DNA from: Rhopalosiphum padi
Taxonomy: Eukaryota; Arthropoda; Insecta; Hemiptera; Aphididae
DNA: 64,000 bases
Assembly (NCBI RefSeq): GCF_020882245.1
Contig: NC_083600.1
Span: forward strand, 16,678,001-16,742,000
Direction of reading: 5' to 3'
A program made the position numbers and the translations under genes. The notes under the pieces are model-generated. The model was given only the letters and a program-made list of their open reading frames with translations. It ran no database searches and was not told the DNA's origin. Shown here piece by piece: positions 51,624 through 62,754 of this stretch; within the stretch, counting starts at the first letter, position 1; the number at the start of each line of letters is the position of its first letter.

Positions 51624-51720
51624 CAGTTAGCTTTTGGCTGGTCACTCTGTATATCGCTAAGTCTTGATAGCGTACGAAGGACGAGTGATTTCTCTGCGAA
51701 TGATTATTGCGGTTTTATCG
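51624..51720 (-). promoter_or_regulatory. second candidate leader exon on minus strand
   Basis: AACTG|GTAAGT donor at 51623-51618 ends a stretch with no obvious coding frame. It could be an alternative untranslated first exon of a downstream minus-strand gene such as the lipase. The stretch also contains TACAGAGTGACC, resembling the repeat termini seen elsewhere here, so a transposon origin is possible. Confidence 0.2.
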
Positions 51721-52053
51721 TAAATTGAAATTCGAATAAAAACGATTTAGAACGCAAAAACGATAAATTCGAAACGTATATAACATTATATTATAATGTT
51801 ATGGCTGTAATGTGAACAGGTTCGTACTCACGGACTGTATATATACTTATAGACACAGCCGTATAAATTTGCGGCATGCACCCTTCGCTGTTTCGAAAGA
51901 ACAGTGCATATTATTATTATTATTATTACTATTATAATGATATATTAATAATACGAATATACGCACAACAACGCAACTATATATAATATTATAATATGCA
52001 ACAAACTGCAACGCTGCAACTTGAAGTTACTTCATGACTTAAACGTTCGATAT

Positions 52054-52061
<8 letters not shown>

Positions 52062-52088
<27 letters not shown>
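52062..52088. repeat. (TA)n microsatellite
   Basis: Dinucleotide run following GTGTG. Confidence 0.95.
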
Positions 52089-52867
52089 GGCTGGTAATAT
52101 AGTGTCGTCTAGCGAATGCAATTGGGAAATTTAAGTAAAAGTCCCGCGGCGGCGGTGTGCAGTACACGCGCATGATGGTATTATTATCTATATGCATTTT
52201 TGCAGTTCTCGGTGCAACAGCCGCGATCGTTAGATCCCGTGCCGAAACTGTAACGTGTACGTGCACTCGGGCGACACAGTTTCACGTGACCTAAGCCCGA
52301 CGGTTCGAGCCCGTGTGTGTAAATAATAAAATATACCACATCACCGTATGTATCGTCATTATCGTCACACATCATGATAATAATGTTATTGTGGACGCTG
52401 TTAGTGGTCGTGTCGTTATTTATGTGCGTATACGTATATATTATACATATACGTAAGGGTACGCGTATACGTCTTATTACACGCACGTTTAAGTGGGTAA
52501 TCTAATAGGACACATCGCGTATATTAAAACCTACGGCCGGTGATTAGTATTTCGTATACAAACATCGTACGGTTATATCGTAATAATAATAATATGTATA
52601 CATATCGTAATAATTAAATAATAAATGGTACGGCAAATTAGTCGAGTATATATTATTGTTGTTGAGACGACCGTCGCGCATACACACATACGTTATTATG
52701 CCATTATTATTGTAGTATTGCGATTACGAAAAAAAAAAAGAAAAAAAGTCCAGAATAATTATATTATACGTTATATATTTTATTATTTTGTATCGCTACG
52801 ATTAAACGAGAATGTTTCGTACGACGTTACATATTACAATATAACAATTAACGTGATAATAATAATT

Positions 52868-53098
52868 ATGGCCGTACACGCGATATCACAGGAGGCGTGT
52901 GCGTTTAAACTCGAATCGTTGGTAAATAGACAGCCTGCGGTATGTAGGTACATCACTACACCAGGCGTGGACCCGTTTTTTTGGATTATTGCGGCGACTC
53001 CGGGTTACTCTATTCATAATATTATCGATTTACGCTTGTATCGCCAACGATTGCACAGGAGAAAATTGCAATTTTCCAGACGCGCTATCGGCTCGTAA
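52868..53098 (+). CDS. uncertain ORF, 76 residues
   Basis: ATG at 52868 opens MAVHAISQEACAFKLESLVN; the frame continues to TAA at 53098 with a basic C-terminus (YRQRLHRRKLQFSRR). The frame is open further upstream to 52625 but that part is AT-rich with Lys/Ile runs. No splice partner or known domain seen. GC-rich local composition alone could keep it open. Confidence 0.18.
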   Translation: MAVHAISQEACAFKLESLVNRQPAVCRYITTPGVDPFFWIIAATPGYSIHNIIDLRLYRQRLHRRKLQFSRRAIGS

Positions 53099-53736
53099 TA
53101 TTAATTAGACTGATTTTAGACTATATGAGATTGATTCTTAAAGATAAGGAATATCATCAGAAAATAATCTCTGTCGAATTACCGAATCATACAGAAATAA
53201 AATACAAGTAATAATTTTACTTTTAACATTCCTAGAACTATTATCGCCTTTAATATTTTGCTTAATGCTTTTAATTATACGTTCTACGGAGATCCAGATA
53301 TCTTGCAAAGTTGCGCGAAGGTTTTGGTTAAAATGGTTAGATAACAATATTATTTAATGATTTATGAATTATTGATAATATTATACTACCTAGAAAAACG
53401 TCAAACAACCCATAGGAATGCTTATCGTACGTAAATTTTCTCACCGCGTCAGGTTATCAGTAAACTTTGAGAGTTTGATGATAAAATTGGTCGCCATTTT
53501 TTATCCATTGGATTGACAACGTCTCTCTATTAGATATATATTTTTCGGAAAGGCGGAAACATTAAGAAAAAAATTTAAAACAACTCTTTAATATAATATA
53601 TACATTTTCATAGATGAGTGCTCATTTCTAAAAAGAAAAAAATCATATAAACCTATTAAATCTTAAAATATACACCACACGTCTATACACGGTGTGTATA
53701 TAATAACATTTATGTAATAATTATTACGAGTATGTA

Positions 53737-53775
53737 TATATATTATATATATTAAGAATATATTATTGTGAAATA
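53737..53775. repeat. 39-bp direct repeat, copy 1
   Basis: This 39-bp stretch, ending AATATATTATTGTGAAATA, is identical to 54124-54162. It is too long and too specific (AAGAATATATTATTGTG) to be simple TA repeat. Confidence 0.75.
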
Positions 53776-54123
53776 TGCATTTAAATGATAACAGTGTGTG
53801 ATATGCGAGCGTCTAACGTTCTAGGTCGGCACCGTCTTCACTGCACCGTGTCATAAATAAAAATACTATAATATTAAGTATACAAATCACGTAGATTTTA
53901 CAAATATTTTAACAGAAACTATACCTTATATATGTATATAATTATATTTTTGGGTCACAACGTTCGATCTGAAGTGTGCTTTAATTTAATCAATAACCAT
54001 ATAATATTATATTGTTATTATAAGTCGTAAATGTGATTATGTGAATAAACTGACATAAGGGAGATAAGATCCAAGAAGCATCTCCATACAGGCAAGTTAT
54101 ATTTCACTGCAGTGATATTTACG

Positions 54124-54162
54124 TATATATTATATATATTAAGAATATATTATTGTGAAATA
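54124..54162. repeat. 39-bp direct repeat, copy 2
   Basis: Identical to 53737-53775, offset by 387 bp. Sequence between the copies is not itself repeated. Confidence 0.75.
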
Positions 54163-55193
54163 ATATACCTACTCGACGCATGGTATTGTTTGCCATTTGG
54201 TTAAAAATTAAAAATATGTAAACAAAAATATTAAATTAAATTATTTTCCTTAACGATTTTTTATCGGTATTGACTTTTAATAATAATAATAATAATAATA
54301 TAATTGAAACTCACCAAGCTCACGACAATATATTTTACCGATCTATGGATGACACATGGTAATATTATGTAGAACGCATGAGACGCCATCATATATACGA
54401 TATTATGCATCATAGACGTGCATGTGAATATATGGGAGAAATATATATCCGGTAAATTCGTTAGTCATAGGTATACACATTTGTTAAGCAATTTTAAAAC
54501 GTGCAATAGTTATTTCGCGTATAATATGTTGACCTTCTTCAGAGTTTGATCGTCTAATATTCTAATTTTCTGTTTACAATATACTGTTGATTTGGTAAAA
54601 TTACGATAATGCGGTTTGTACAAAGTGAACGAAAACTCGTCAGTCAATGATTACGGTTTCGTACACATTATAGTATGTATTACATAATATTGTATTTGAT
54701 AAGTTTTTAAACCTATTGTCAATCGATACCGGTTAACTATTACGTCTAGTTTATTGTTTTAACGGAAGACTGACAGTGAGTCATTGGTCGATTTTTTTAA
54801 GTTTTTAGATCGAAGCTTTTGTTTAACGGGTCTACGTTTGCGTTTGCTTTTCGAATAGTCTCAACAATAATAAGCGTGTTTTCGAAAAACTTTTTACTTA
54901 TATACAAATATACAATGAGTAGTGTCGATTTTTTTTTTTTTTTATAGTTTTTTCATCCTGCAAGTTTTGGCCATCTGCGTTGCCCGAGGAAAGAGGCCAC
55001 CGTTATATAGTTCCCGGCATAATAGTGCTTACTGCTTATAATATGTAACCGCGTATCGTCGAGACACTACGTCGTCGTGGTCACCGGTTTACTATTTACT
55101 TTCCGGTTTTCAAATAACACACCGACGCGGAGATGGCAAAACGATTATAATACACCGGATGCCGACTTCGTTAACGTCTTGATGATTGCTTAG

Positions 55194-55347
55194 TGTTTAC
55201 GGTGTATTATATATTGGACCAAGAACATGGGTGTGTACGACGATTTTTAGAAGCTGATGGTTTTCTAATGAATTTCATAATGACAAGTGGATATATCGTT
55301 AAACAGCATTATATTTTTCTTACGCTTGTGCGGTACTCGATCACAAG
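55194..55347 (+). CDS. possible internal exon, unidentified
   Basis: Between acceptor GATTGCTTAG and donor ACAAG|GTATGC one frame reads FTVYYILDQEHGCVRRFLEA then DGFLMNFIMTSGYIVKQHYI and LTLVRYSIT, entering and leaving in split codons. An alternative acceptor TTTTTAG within it (ending 55250) would shorten it. Composition is protein-like. Two moderately hydrophobic stretches could suit a membrane receptor, but no family is assigned. Confidence 0.3.
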
Positions 55348-56284
55348 GTATGCTTCACAAAAATGTGTTTGTTTTAGTTTGTGTTTTTTTTTTATCTTAT
55401 AAAACCACTTTAATATACATTGGTATATATGACATAATTATATATATATATATTATACTCATGTGCATTACGACGGTTGTAGCCGATGCTGTAATAAAAA
55501 TAAACGCGTACTCAGTCGACGTAAATATTTTGTCCTCGTCAAATAAAATAATATTATGAAGGGAAGGGAAAAGCGAATAATCTATAATAACTATACTCGA
55601 TGTATGTTATGTATAAGAATACAAAACGCGGATGTTCGATTTTCGGCATGTTTGTAACCCATCCTCGAAATCACTGGTGCGACATCTGAAAAATACTGCT
55701 GGGCATTGGTTCAAAATGTTATGTACCGTTCGGGGCGATACTTGTCGGGCGTGACGTATACTTTTTCCTATTCAACTTTATATTAATTATTATTATTTGC
55801 CTACAAACAAATAAAAAACAGAAACAGTGTTTAAAACGCAATTCATTTTTAATTGAATAAAAAGTTAAATTTGTTTTCAATTCAAATCATTTTGTAAAAT
55901 ACTTAATTATTTTTTTTATAATTTTATAATTATCTTGTTTTTTAATATAAAATATTTTTGGTGTTAAATATTTTTTACAATATTAAATTAATTCGTTTTT
56001 TTTTCAAAACAAATTATTTGAGAATTTTTTTATTTACTTAATCTGTCTACCGTTTCTGAACGTAGAAAAATTTTGTATTTAAAATGTATTCGTGATATGG
56101 TAACATACTTACCAAATTTTCTTTCCGTTTTTACAATCTTTAATACATGTTAAGGTCTATTCTTTTAGTTTTTACATCTCGTACTATGTTATTATTTACA
56201 ATATTCACATTGTTACCTGAACTGTTTACTCCAATGTTTTGTAAAAAAAAGGGAGAAATCTGTATATTTTGTAATAAATAAACC

Positions 56285-56310
56285 AATTAATTAATTAATT
56301 AATTAATTAA
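56285..56310. repeat. (AATT)n tandem repeat
   Basis: AATTAATTAATTAATTAATT and continuation, self-complementary. Confidence 0.95.
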
Positions 56311-56892
56311 GAATAGGAGAGAGGGCGAATAAGAATGCCGTAAAAAAGAAATGTTGCACTATTAAAATATGTACATCGTGTTTTAATGTATAAAGCTATA
56401 AACGTATAATCATGATAGATACTATATCATTTACGTCATAATATATTATAAATATATGTATATACACAGGTGGTGTGCGTAGCAATATGTATTTACAGCT
56501 TTATTATATACATTACATTGGAAAATTAACACCTACATTTTTATTTTTACCTGAACCTATTCGTGCGTTAATAACGACCTGAATCAATAGATTGTGCTCT
56601 TTATCAATATAATCAAGGTTTAAATAATGATAAAAATATATTTAAAACGAAAAGTAAAAAAACAAAATCAGTTGACGATGTCCATATTATGGTAAACTAA
56701 CTAATATACATTTATGTGCGTACTACGCCGTAGATATACTCAAATATCACTGAATACCACTGCTATACACTGAAGGTTATACTTATATTATTAAATGATA
56801 TTGTACGTTTGTACGTGTATTTTATAAATATGTTCATAATACTACTGTTGACGTTGAATATTAGAAAAAACGATTGCTACAATTTTTTACAG

Positions 56893-57048
56893 CGTATACA
56901 AGACGTTTTAGAGTTTTCCGTACAAACTTGGAGAACGGTGCGAGTGAAATTAAAAACCTATTTTGCGAATAGAGGAAATTTAAAATTTAAAGACTTAAAG
57001 ATTGTTTTTCTCAACAGACATAACTACGTTACGCTGTTTTTAGATTAA
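56893..57048 (+). CDS. terminal coding exon of an unidentified plus-strand gene
   Basis: Acceptor TACAATTTTTTACAG ends at 56892. The phase-0 frame reads RIQDVLEFSVQTWRTVRVKL, continues through KTYFANRGNLKFKDLKIVFL and ends YVTLFLD, TAA at 57046-57048. AATAAA follows at 57069-57074. The residue mix (Trp, Gln, Asp, His, Arg) is unlike translated AT-rich noise. No signal, membrane segment or known motif is evident. The upstream exon is not identified; 55194-55347 ends in phase 2 and cannot join directly. Confidence 0.5.
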   Translation, partial: RIQDVLEFSVQTWRTVRVKLKTYFANRGNLKFKDLKIVFLNRHNYVTLFLD

Positions 57049-57068
57049 AATTAATTAGTTATAATTTT

Positions 57069-57074
57069 AATAAA
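57069..57074 (+). terminator. poly(A) signal AATAAA
   Basis: Canonical signal 21 bases after the TAA of the terminal exon ending at 57048, supporting that exon as a real gene end. Confidence 0.45.
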
Positions 57075-57251
57075 AATTGAATTTTATAAAATATCTATTT
57101 TATTTGTATATTTTTCTAATCGATTGATGAAGTTTGTCATAATACGAATTCGAGTAAATACTAGAGGGTGTTTCTTGGGTCAAGGTTTATTATATACCTA
57201 CACACAAAATATAATATTATTATTCGGTAGTTGATAGGTGATTGGAAATTA

Positions 57252-57677
57252 TCAATTCGTTTTTTGACTTCTCGTGCATTTTGCATTTGCAGACAAATAT
57301 GTGTTTAACCACGGAAGGGCTGCTACGGCTGATACATATGCGAGAATCTTCTCTTTCACACGAAGTGTTGGTATGATGCGAATCACGTATGTCCCATTTT
57401 GAGGTCGTAAATCGTAATATGGAGGTCTCATGACGGTAAAATTGTGTTGTCGGGGAATATGGTCATACGATACGGGATTCTTTTAACTTTATTTTGGGTT
57501 TGGTTGACATCTTGAGCCAATATTTGTTTGCTGGCCGCATGTGACACGTTTCCATTTCAATGACTTTTTTAATATGCCGGTAAGAGTTAAAAAAGGACTA
57601 TGAGTGGACGATTGTTTTGGTAATGTCAACTGGTTCGTTTCCATCAGTGGCCGGGAATAGTATGCATAGCCATACAA
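57252..57677 (-). pseudogene. two adjacent minus-strand ORFs, possibly a decayed gene
   Basis: A 62-residue frame (57677-57489) beginning MYGYAYYSRPLMETNQLTLP is followed at once by another frame open from 57479 and containing MRPPYYDLRPQNGTYVIRII, then RVKEKILAYVSAVAALPWLN, stopping at TGA 57254-57252. Both have protein-like composition in an otherwise AT-rich region. The change of frame between them suggests one broken coding sequence, a retro-copy, or two chance frames. No family recognised. Confidence 0.25.
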
Positions 57678-57679
57678 TT

Positions 57680-60050
57680 AATATATTATATTATTATTAT
57701 TATATATTATTGTCGTCCAATTCGTTATAATATCGTAAACGCATAGAATATAAGAATAATATTATTAGTATGTGAGTAGAGACGATAACGTCGTGCACCA
57801 CGATTTCAGGTCACGAATTCGACAAAATCAAATAAAAAAAATTATCGTTGTGGTCACCATCACTTAGCATTCAACGCCCGAATATTTGACACAATATATC
57901 ACTGGCCGCACAAGGGTATCCCGCATGAGCGGGTAAGAGGAGGTCGTGTGCCAAATAATATTATACAGTCGTCTGGATACATAATAATAATGACCATTAT
58001 TACATCGTATAATCGGATGTCTTGTTACGCAAAGTCGTAACGGGTAACAATGCAACGACGACAACTTATGATGATGATGATAATATATACAATACCTATT
58101 GGTTTATCGATAGTCACACGATCGATTAACTTCATAATTATATTCAATAATATTATCGGCACGTCAATGGTTTTATAATAATTTTTATTATTACCGTAAT
58201 AAGTGGCCATGATTTCTCCCTCACGATTGAGCTTCGGAAAAATTTCGGCACCATTTTTTGGTATTATAGTATACAGGGTGATTCTTTTATCATCAAACAC
58301 TCATCACTTCAAAAAGTGTGGACTTAAACATTTTAATTATGTTCCCCTTATATTTGATAGTGAAATCACTATCAGTTTTTGATTTTCAAATGGCAATCTA
58401 TATTTAAAATGTTATAAAATAATAGGGCTATTTTTTTTTATACATTTTAATGTTAAAATTATTATTTTTCATTTAACCGTTAGTGAGTTATAGCTACTCA
58501 ACGTTAGAGTGGTTTGAGGTTTTTAGGTGTTTGTCTTACAGATTAATTACGGCTGTACAAATATTAATAATCAATGGCTAATCAACATTTTTTTCCCATT
58601 AAATCGAGAAGTCTTATAGGATAATATAAATACCACATATGAACATATTATGTACCTATTGTTAGATAAAATTAAAATGTATCTAAAAAATAATTATCGG
58701 CGATCTCGTTATCGAAAGTGTGAATAAATCGTAATTAAAAATAGAAGATATTGATCTATTTAGTCCAATTATTTTTCAAGTATCTGTTACGACTATTCAA
58801 ACTTTTAATGTATACAATAGTTATCAATGATGCGTATACAAGGTATAACTATAAAGCACGCGTAGTGGTATAGTACGTTGTCGTATAATATTGCTGTGAG
58901 TGACGCGTCAATCGTTAATGTATGTTTATCGCAACTCACAAGCCTACGGACAAGCTGCTGTTAATGTGGTTTTGTCCTACCACGTAAATAGATGGATATT
59001 ATCTTATTATATTATATTAATAATAATTATTATTATAACTAATATTATACATTGACGTATTACCTATCGGCAGACGTTACGAAATATGGTATTTACTATT
59101 TACTATTTAGACTAACGATCGTTCGCTCTGCGTCAACTACTGGCTAAAATATACTATACTGTCTATTATAGGTATGATATACAATTGTGGTGTACGTGAT
59201 GGTTAACATGTCATAATATTATAATAATATTATATTTTATTGTGTATTTCGATGCATTACCTGTTCATTTATTTCCTCGACGATGTTTGGAAAAAACTAT
59301 GTAAATACAAATTACCAACTATAACACTATATAATATTTATATTATATGAAAATCATTTTGAATTCGGCCCCTTCAAAATACGATTTATAATATTGCTTA
59401 TTGTATAGCAATATTTTTATATAATATTATAAATATGTATACAAATAATTAGGTTTATTGAAGAAACTTTCTTCATGTCTTCTTGCATGTCTTCAATAAT
59501 AGATATTAGTACAATGGATAGTAGTTACACATAATACCTATGCATGGTATAATATATTCATTATATATTATTATAAATTTCAATATGTAGTTCATAGTTT
59601 TTAATTTTTTTTTTTATATAACGCAATTTTAACCGATTTTTTACGTGTAATTTTTTATTAGGTTCTATAAAAATAAAAAATTATAAATTTATGTTGAATA
59701 AAAATTATTTTCAAATTTGATGCTCAACGATACTTGTATTGGATATAAAATAAAAATAGATAACAGACTAACAGCTGTCTCTAAAGTATAATGCCTAACT
59801 CAACGTCTTCATGTCACGCGTTAACTCGGGTTGTAATATAATTAGTTTATCTTTAACCGTGGTAACGACTAACGATAGTACTTATAAGTGATTTTGACGG
59901 TTGTTCAACAACACGCGTACTGCGTTCGCCCTATACAGTTCGCCGTTATTTTAATCGAACTCATCATTATATTTATCTGACGCGTGAAAAGGCCGTCTGA
60001 CCGTCGACCGAATAAACCTACTTGTTCGACTAGTGTATTGCACATCTATT
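57680..60050. other. AT-rich stretch without a gene
   Basis: Contains the ACAGGGTGATTC element at 58272 and otherwise AT-rich DNA; ORFs to 91 residues have noise-like composition. Confidence 0.45.
58272..58560. mobile_element. probable MITE fragment starting ACAGGGTGATTC
   Basis: ACAGGGTGATTCTTTTATCA begins at about 58273, then a ~290-bp AT-rich stretch with CTCAACGTTAGAGTGG near 58497 and no ORF. The same terminal motif recurs elsewhere in the window. The right end was not found. Confidence 0.4.
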
Positions 60051-60052
60051 AG

Positions 60053-60396
60053 CACGTTTATATGCAGCAGTTAATGCACTCAATGAGCATTAGAGGGCGG
60101 GTTTATATGCACCTAAAATATCTAGATTAGATGTTGAATAAGTTAATGCGAATGTTTTTTAGTCCATGCTTTATACTTTGGATTCCATGGCAAAAATAAT
60201 TATATTATTTTATTATTGGACATTTTCATATTCCTCCCGCTTAAATATTAATTAGCATTAAAGCGTTTAAATACATTTCTTAATCCTGTTGAAAGATTTA
60301 ATTCGAATTAAATAATAAATGCGCATCAGTTTAATGCAAATATGCACCCAACTCTCGGATTAACTCAATACGCATTAACTACAGCATATAAACGTG
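60053..60396. mobile_element. MITE with 25-bp terminal inverted repeats
   Basis: Left end CACGTTTATATGCAGCAGTT (60053-60077 in full) is repeated inverted at 60372-60396 with two mismatches, ending GTTAATGC in both. TTAATGC/GCATTAA words recur inside. No coding capacity. Family undetermined; TTA and TAA lie just outside the two ends, which hints at but does not prove a three-base target. Confidence 0.7.
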
Positions 60397-60551
60397 ATAA
60401 ATATATTGATCGTAATATTATATGTTATGTTCGGGTTTCGACCAAATTCGGAACCGAAACGCGCGCGTTACCCGGACGGAACGAGTTCGAGACGCGCAAA
60501 CGATCGAGTATCGACATCATAATAATATATATTATTATTCTGTACACTACG

Positions 60552-62754
60552 ATGGCGTTTTGTAATTGCATATCAATACGCGGTGCGGTTCATACGAAGA
60601 ACAGACATTTTAAGTAAGTGACTATCTACCTACACCATGTCATATACCTCCGCACATGTAAACGGTAAAATAAATCAAACGCACGAAACGACGACTACCT
60701 ATTACATATACGTTGGCATATGAATGATAATACACAGACATCATAACGTACACGTTAACACTGCGGTATAGGTTTTCGGAGTAAACAATATTATGATATT
60801 ACATATACAAACCTACCTGTACAACATTCATCTGTGTTATAATGAATAATGATGCTATACGAGTTTTTGCTTTCTGCCGGTCCCGCGATAATTATACATT
60901 TATACGCGTATATTCGCGTTTGTAGAATATCGACGTTACACCTATTACGGACTGCGGCCACTGCGAATATTCGATTTGGAGAAAACAATGTGTGTGTTAA
61001 TTCGCCATTTCAACAAAAAATACTGAAATCACATTTTTAAACATTATGTCCGTTTTAACATTTTAGTTTTGTCGAGACTCACTCGAATAATAATAAATTA
61101 ATATACAACATAAGATCAGGTATACATGATTATGGATGCGCGCACAATAATATTATAATATACACGGCAGCTTTCTTAATTTTCACAATATTTTATTTCT
61201 GTAGCTATACTCAGGGTGGCCAATAACATTCGCTAGTCAATACATAATATTAAACTCGTATTTACGTTTACGACGGCAGTTTAGATGATAGTAACAATAT
61301 TAATACCTAATATTATTGTATCAACAATGCCATTCGCGCCGCGGCCGGTGTTTAAAAATGCATATAGTATAATGAGTAATAACGGTATGTCTATATTGTT
61401 TAATGAATGATTATTGGACACCGACATGATTTAAATACTAAATTTTATAAGCAGACGAACGTATTTTTAAATGACGCGAACATTAATGTAAAACATCAAC
61501 GAAAGTAATAACGAATATATATATATGATATCGTATTAAAATATCATATTATTATTATATTTTAATGAAAGTAGACACAGACTACAGCAGTTGTTTTAAC
61601 TGGACACGACGTCATAACGATAGTCAGTATATTGTGTATAATATTAATATGTATACACGCAATAACGTGATCAACATTTTTTTTTCATTTGCCGTACTGG
61701 ACGTTTCACGTCGCGATCGAACCTGGCGCATTAACCGTTTCACTCCTCATAGTTCGTATTTTAGCGAAAATACATGCGCGTTGCAGAATTAAAAAAAAAA
61801 AAAAACAAAAATTCTGGTGGACGAGATCAAATATTAATAATATAATAAATAGCCAATAGCCTGCAGGGTGTTGTGGTGCCGCGCACCAATGTCTCAGGTC
61901 GCTCACCTCGGCGCAACGACCCACTGTGGTAGTTGTTTCGAACATATTTTGAAAGTTGTGCAAAAATTTCAGATCGCTTTTACCGAACCAAATGTATTTT
62001 CAAAATATGTACGCGCACGCGCATTTGCAGTGACAGCAAACGTCCACGATCTAAACTCTTCTCGGAATACAAAGAAATAAAAATAACCGCTTCCATATAA
62101 ATACCTATTACCCGCGGCAGTATATGCGATTTTTTTTACCTAATTCTTAACGACGTAATTCGTTTTGCGCATAACTTTTGTTCATTTCAACGATTTTTTG
62201 AAAAACGGCTGCGAATCCTTCGATTATTGGATTGCGCATCGCCCATATATCATAGGTCAAATTATCGCACATCATTAGCATATTTAACAACTGAACTAGA
62301 AATAATTAAGAGTACCTACCAGACGAGAATAAGTTGTTTACTTATTTTCAGCTCAAAATTTGTCGCTCGTAATATTCAATTCTTTGATATTGAACATAAA
62401 ACGTATATTACAAGATTAAATAGGTGAGTAAATGTACGGCCCACTCATAGCCACGTCTAACCCATTGATTTTTTTTATCGCATAATATGTATCATTACAA
62501 ATTATAATTTATAATCATTACTATTATTTCAATTTTAATTAAGTAAGTATTTTTAATTTGATAGCTAAGTATATTAAATTTATTTTTACAATACTTATTA
62601 CTTAGACACTTAAAAATTGTATTTTATAGTACACCGGCCTTTCTATTGCTCAATGTTGTGTTATTACAGGATGTACGATAATTTGGCGCAAATTAGCGAA
62701 AATACTCAAACGACAATAGGTGGCTGCTGTACAAACGATGAACAGCGTTTTTAA
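60552..62754 (+). CDS. small three-exon gene, 72-residue protein of unknown function
   Basis: Exon 1 is 60552-60613 (ATG, donor TTTAA|GTAAGT, phase 2). Exon 2 is 62352-62423 (acceptor CTTATTTTCAG, donor AATAG|GTGAGT, phase 2). Exon 3 is 62670-62754 (acceptor GTTATTACAG, TAA stop). All donors and acceptors are near consensus and phases join exactly, 219 nt in all. The protein starts MAFCNCISIRGAVHTKNRHF, continues with SKFVARNIQFFDIEHKTYIT across exon 2, and ends MYDNLAQISENTQ then GGCC and NDEQRF. It has no signal peptide or membrane segment; the middle looks like an amphipathic helix with alternating basic residues. The frame stays open upstream of ATG 60552 to 60342, but that stretch runs back into a MITE, so the internal ATG is preferred. 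I do not recognise the family. Exon 1 could be wrong even if exons 2 and 3 are right. Confidence 0.6.
62352..62423 (+). CDS. exon 2 of the small gene
   Basis: 72 nt with textbook TTATTTTCAG acceptor and GTGAGT donor. The only frame compatible with both neighbours reads SKFVARNIQFFDIEHKTYIT then RLN and a split Arg codon. The phase 2/2 frame is interrupted in neither direction within the exon. Confidence 0.65.
62670..62754 (+). CDS. exon 3 of the small gene, with stop
   Basis: Starts after pyrimidine-rich ATTGTGTTATTACAG-type acceptor. The single G completes Arg, then MYDNLAQISENTQTTIGGCC and TNDEQRF, TAA at 62752-62754. The adjacent Cys-Cys near the end is a possible lipidation or metal site, which is speculation. 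Confidence 0.62.

Noticed and set aside
52290..52320. GGTTCGAGCCC, resembling a tRNA B box
   Set aside because: No A box at the right distance and no acceptor-stem pairing around it.
53780..53862. Possible plus-strand last exon ending at TAA within CATAAATAAA
   Set aside because: The acceptor lacks a pyrimidine tract and the peptide is only about 20 residues.
60342..60551. In-frame upstream extension of the small gene
   Set aside because: Its start lies inside the MITE right end and the segment includes an Ile run from AT repeats, so ATG 60552 is preferred.
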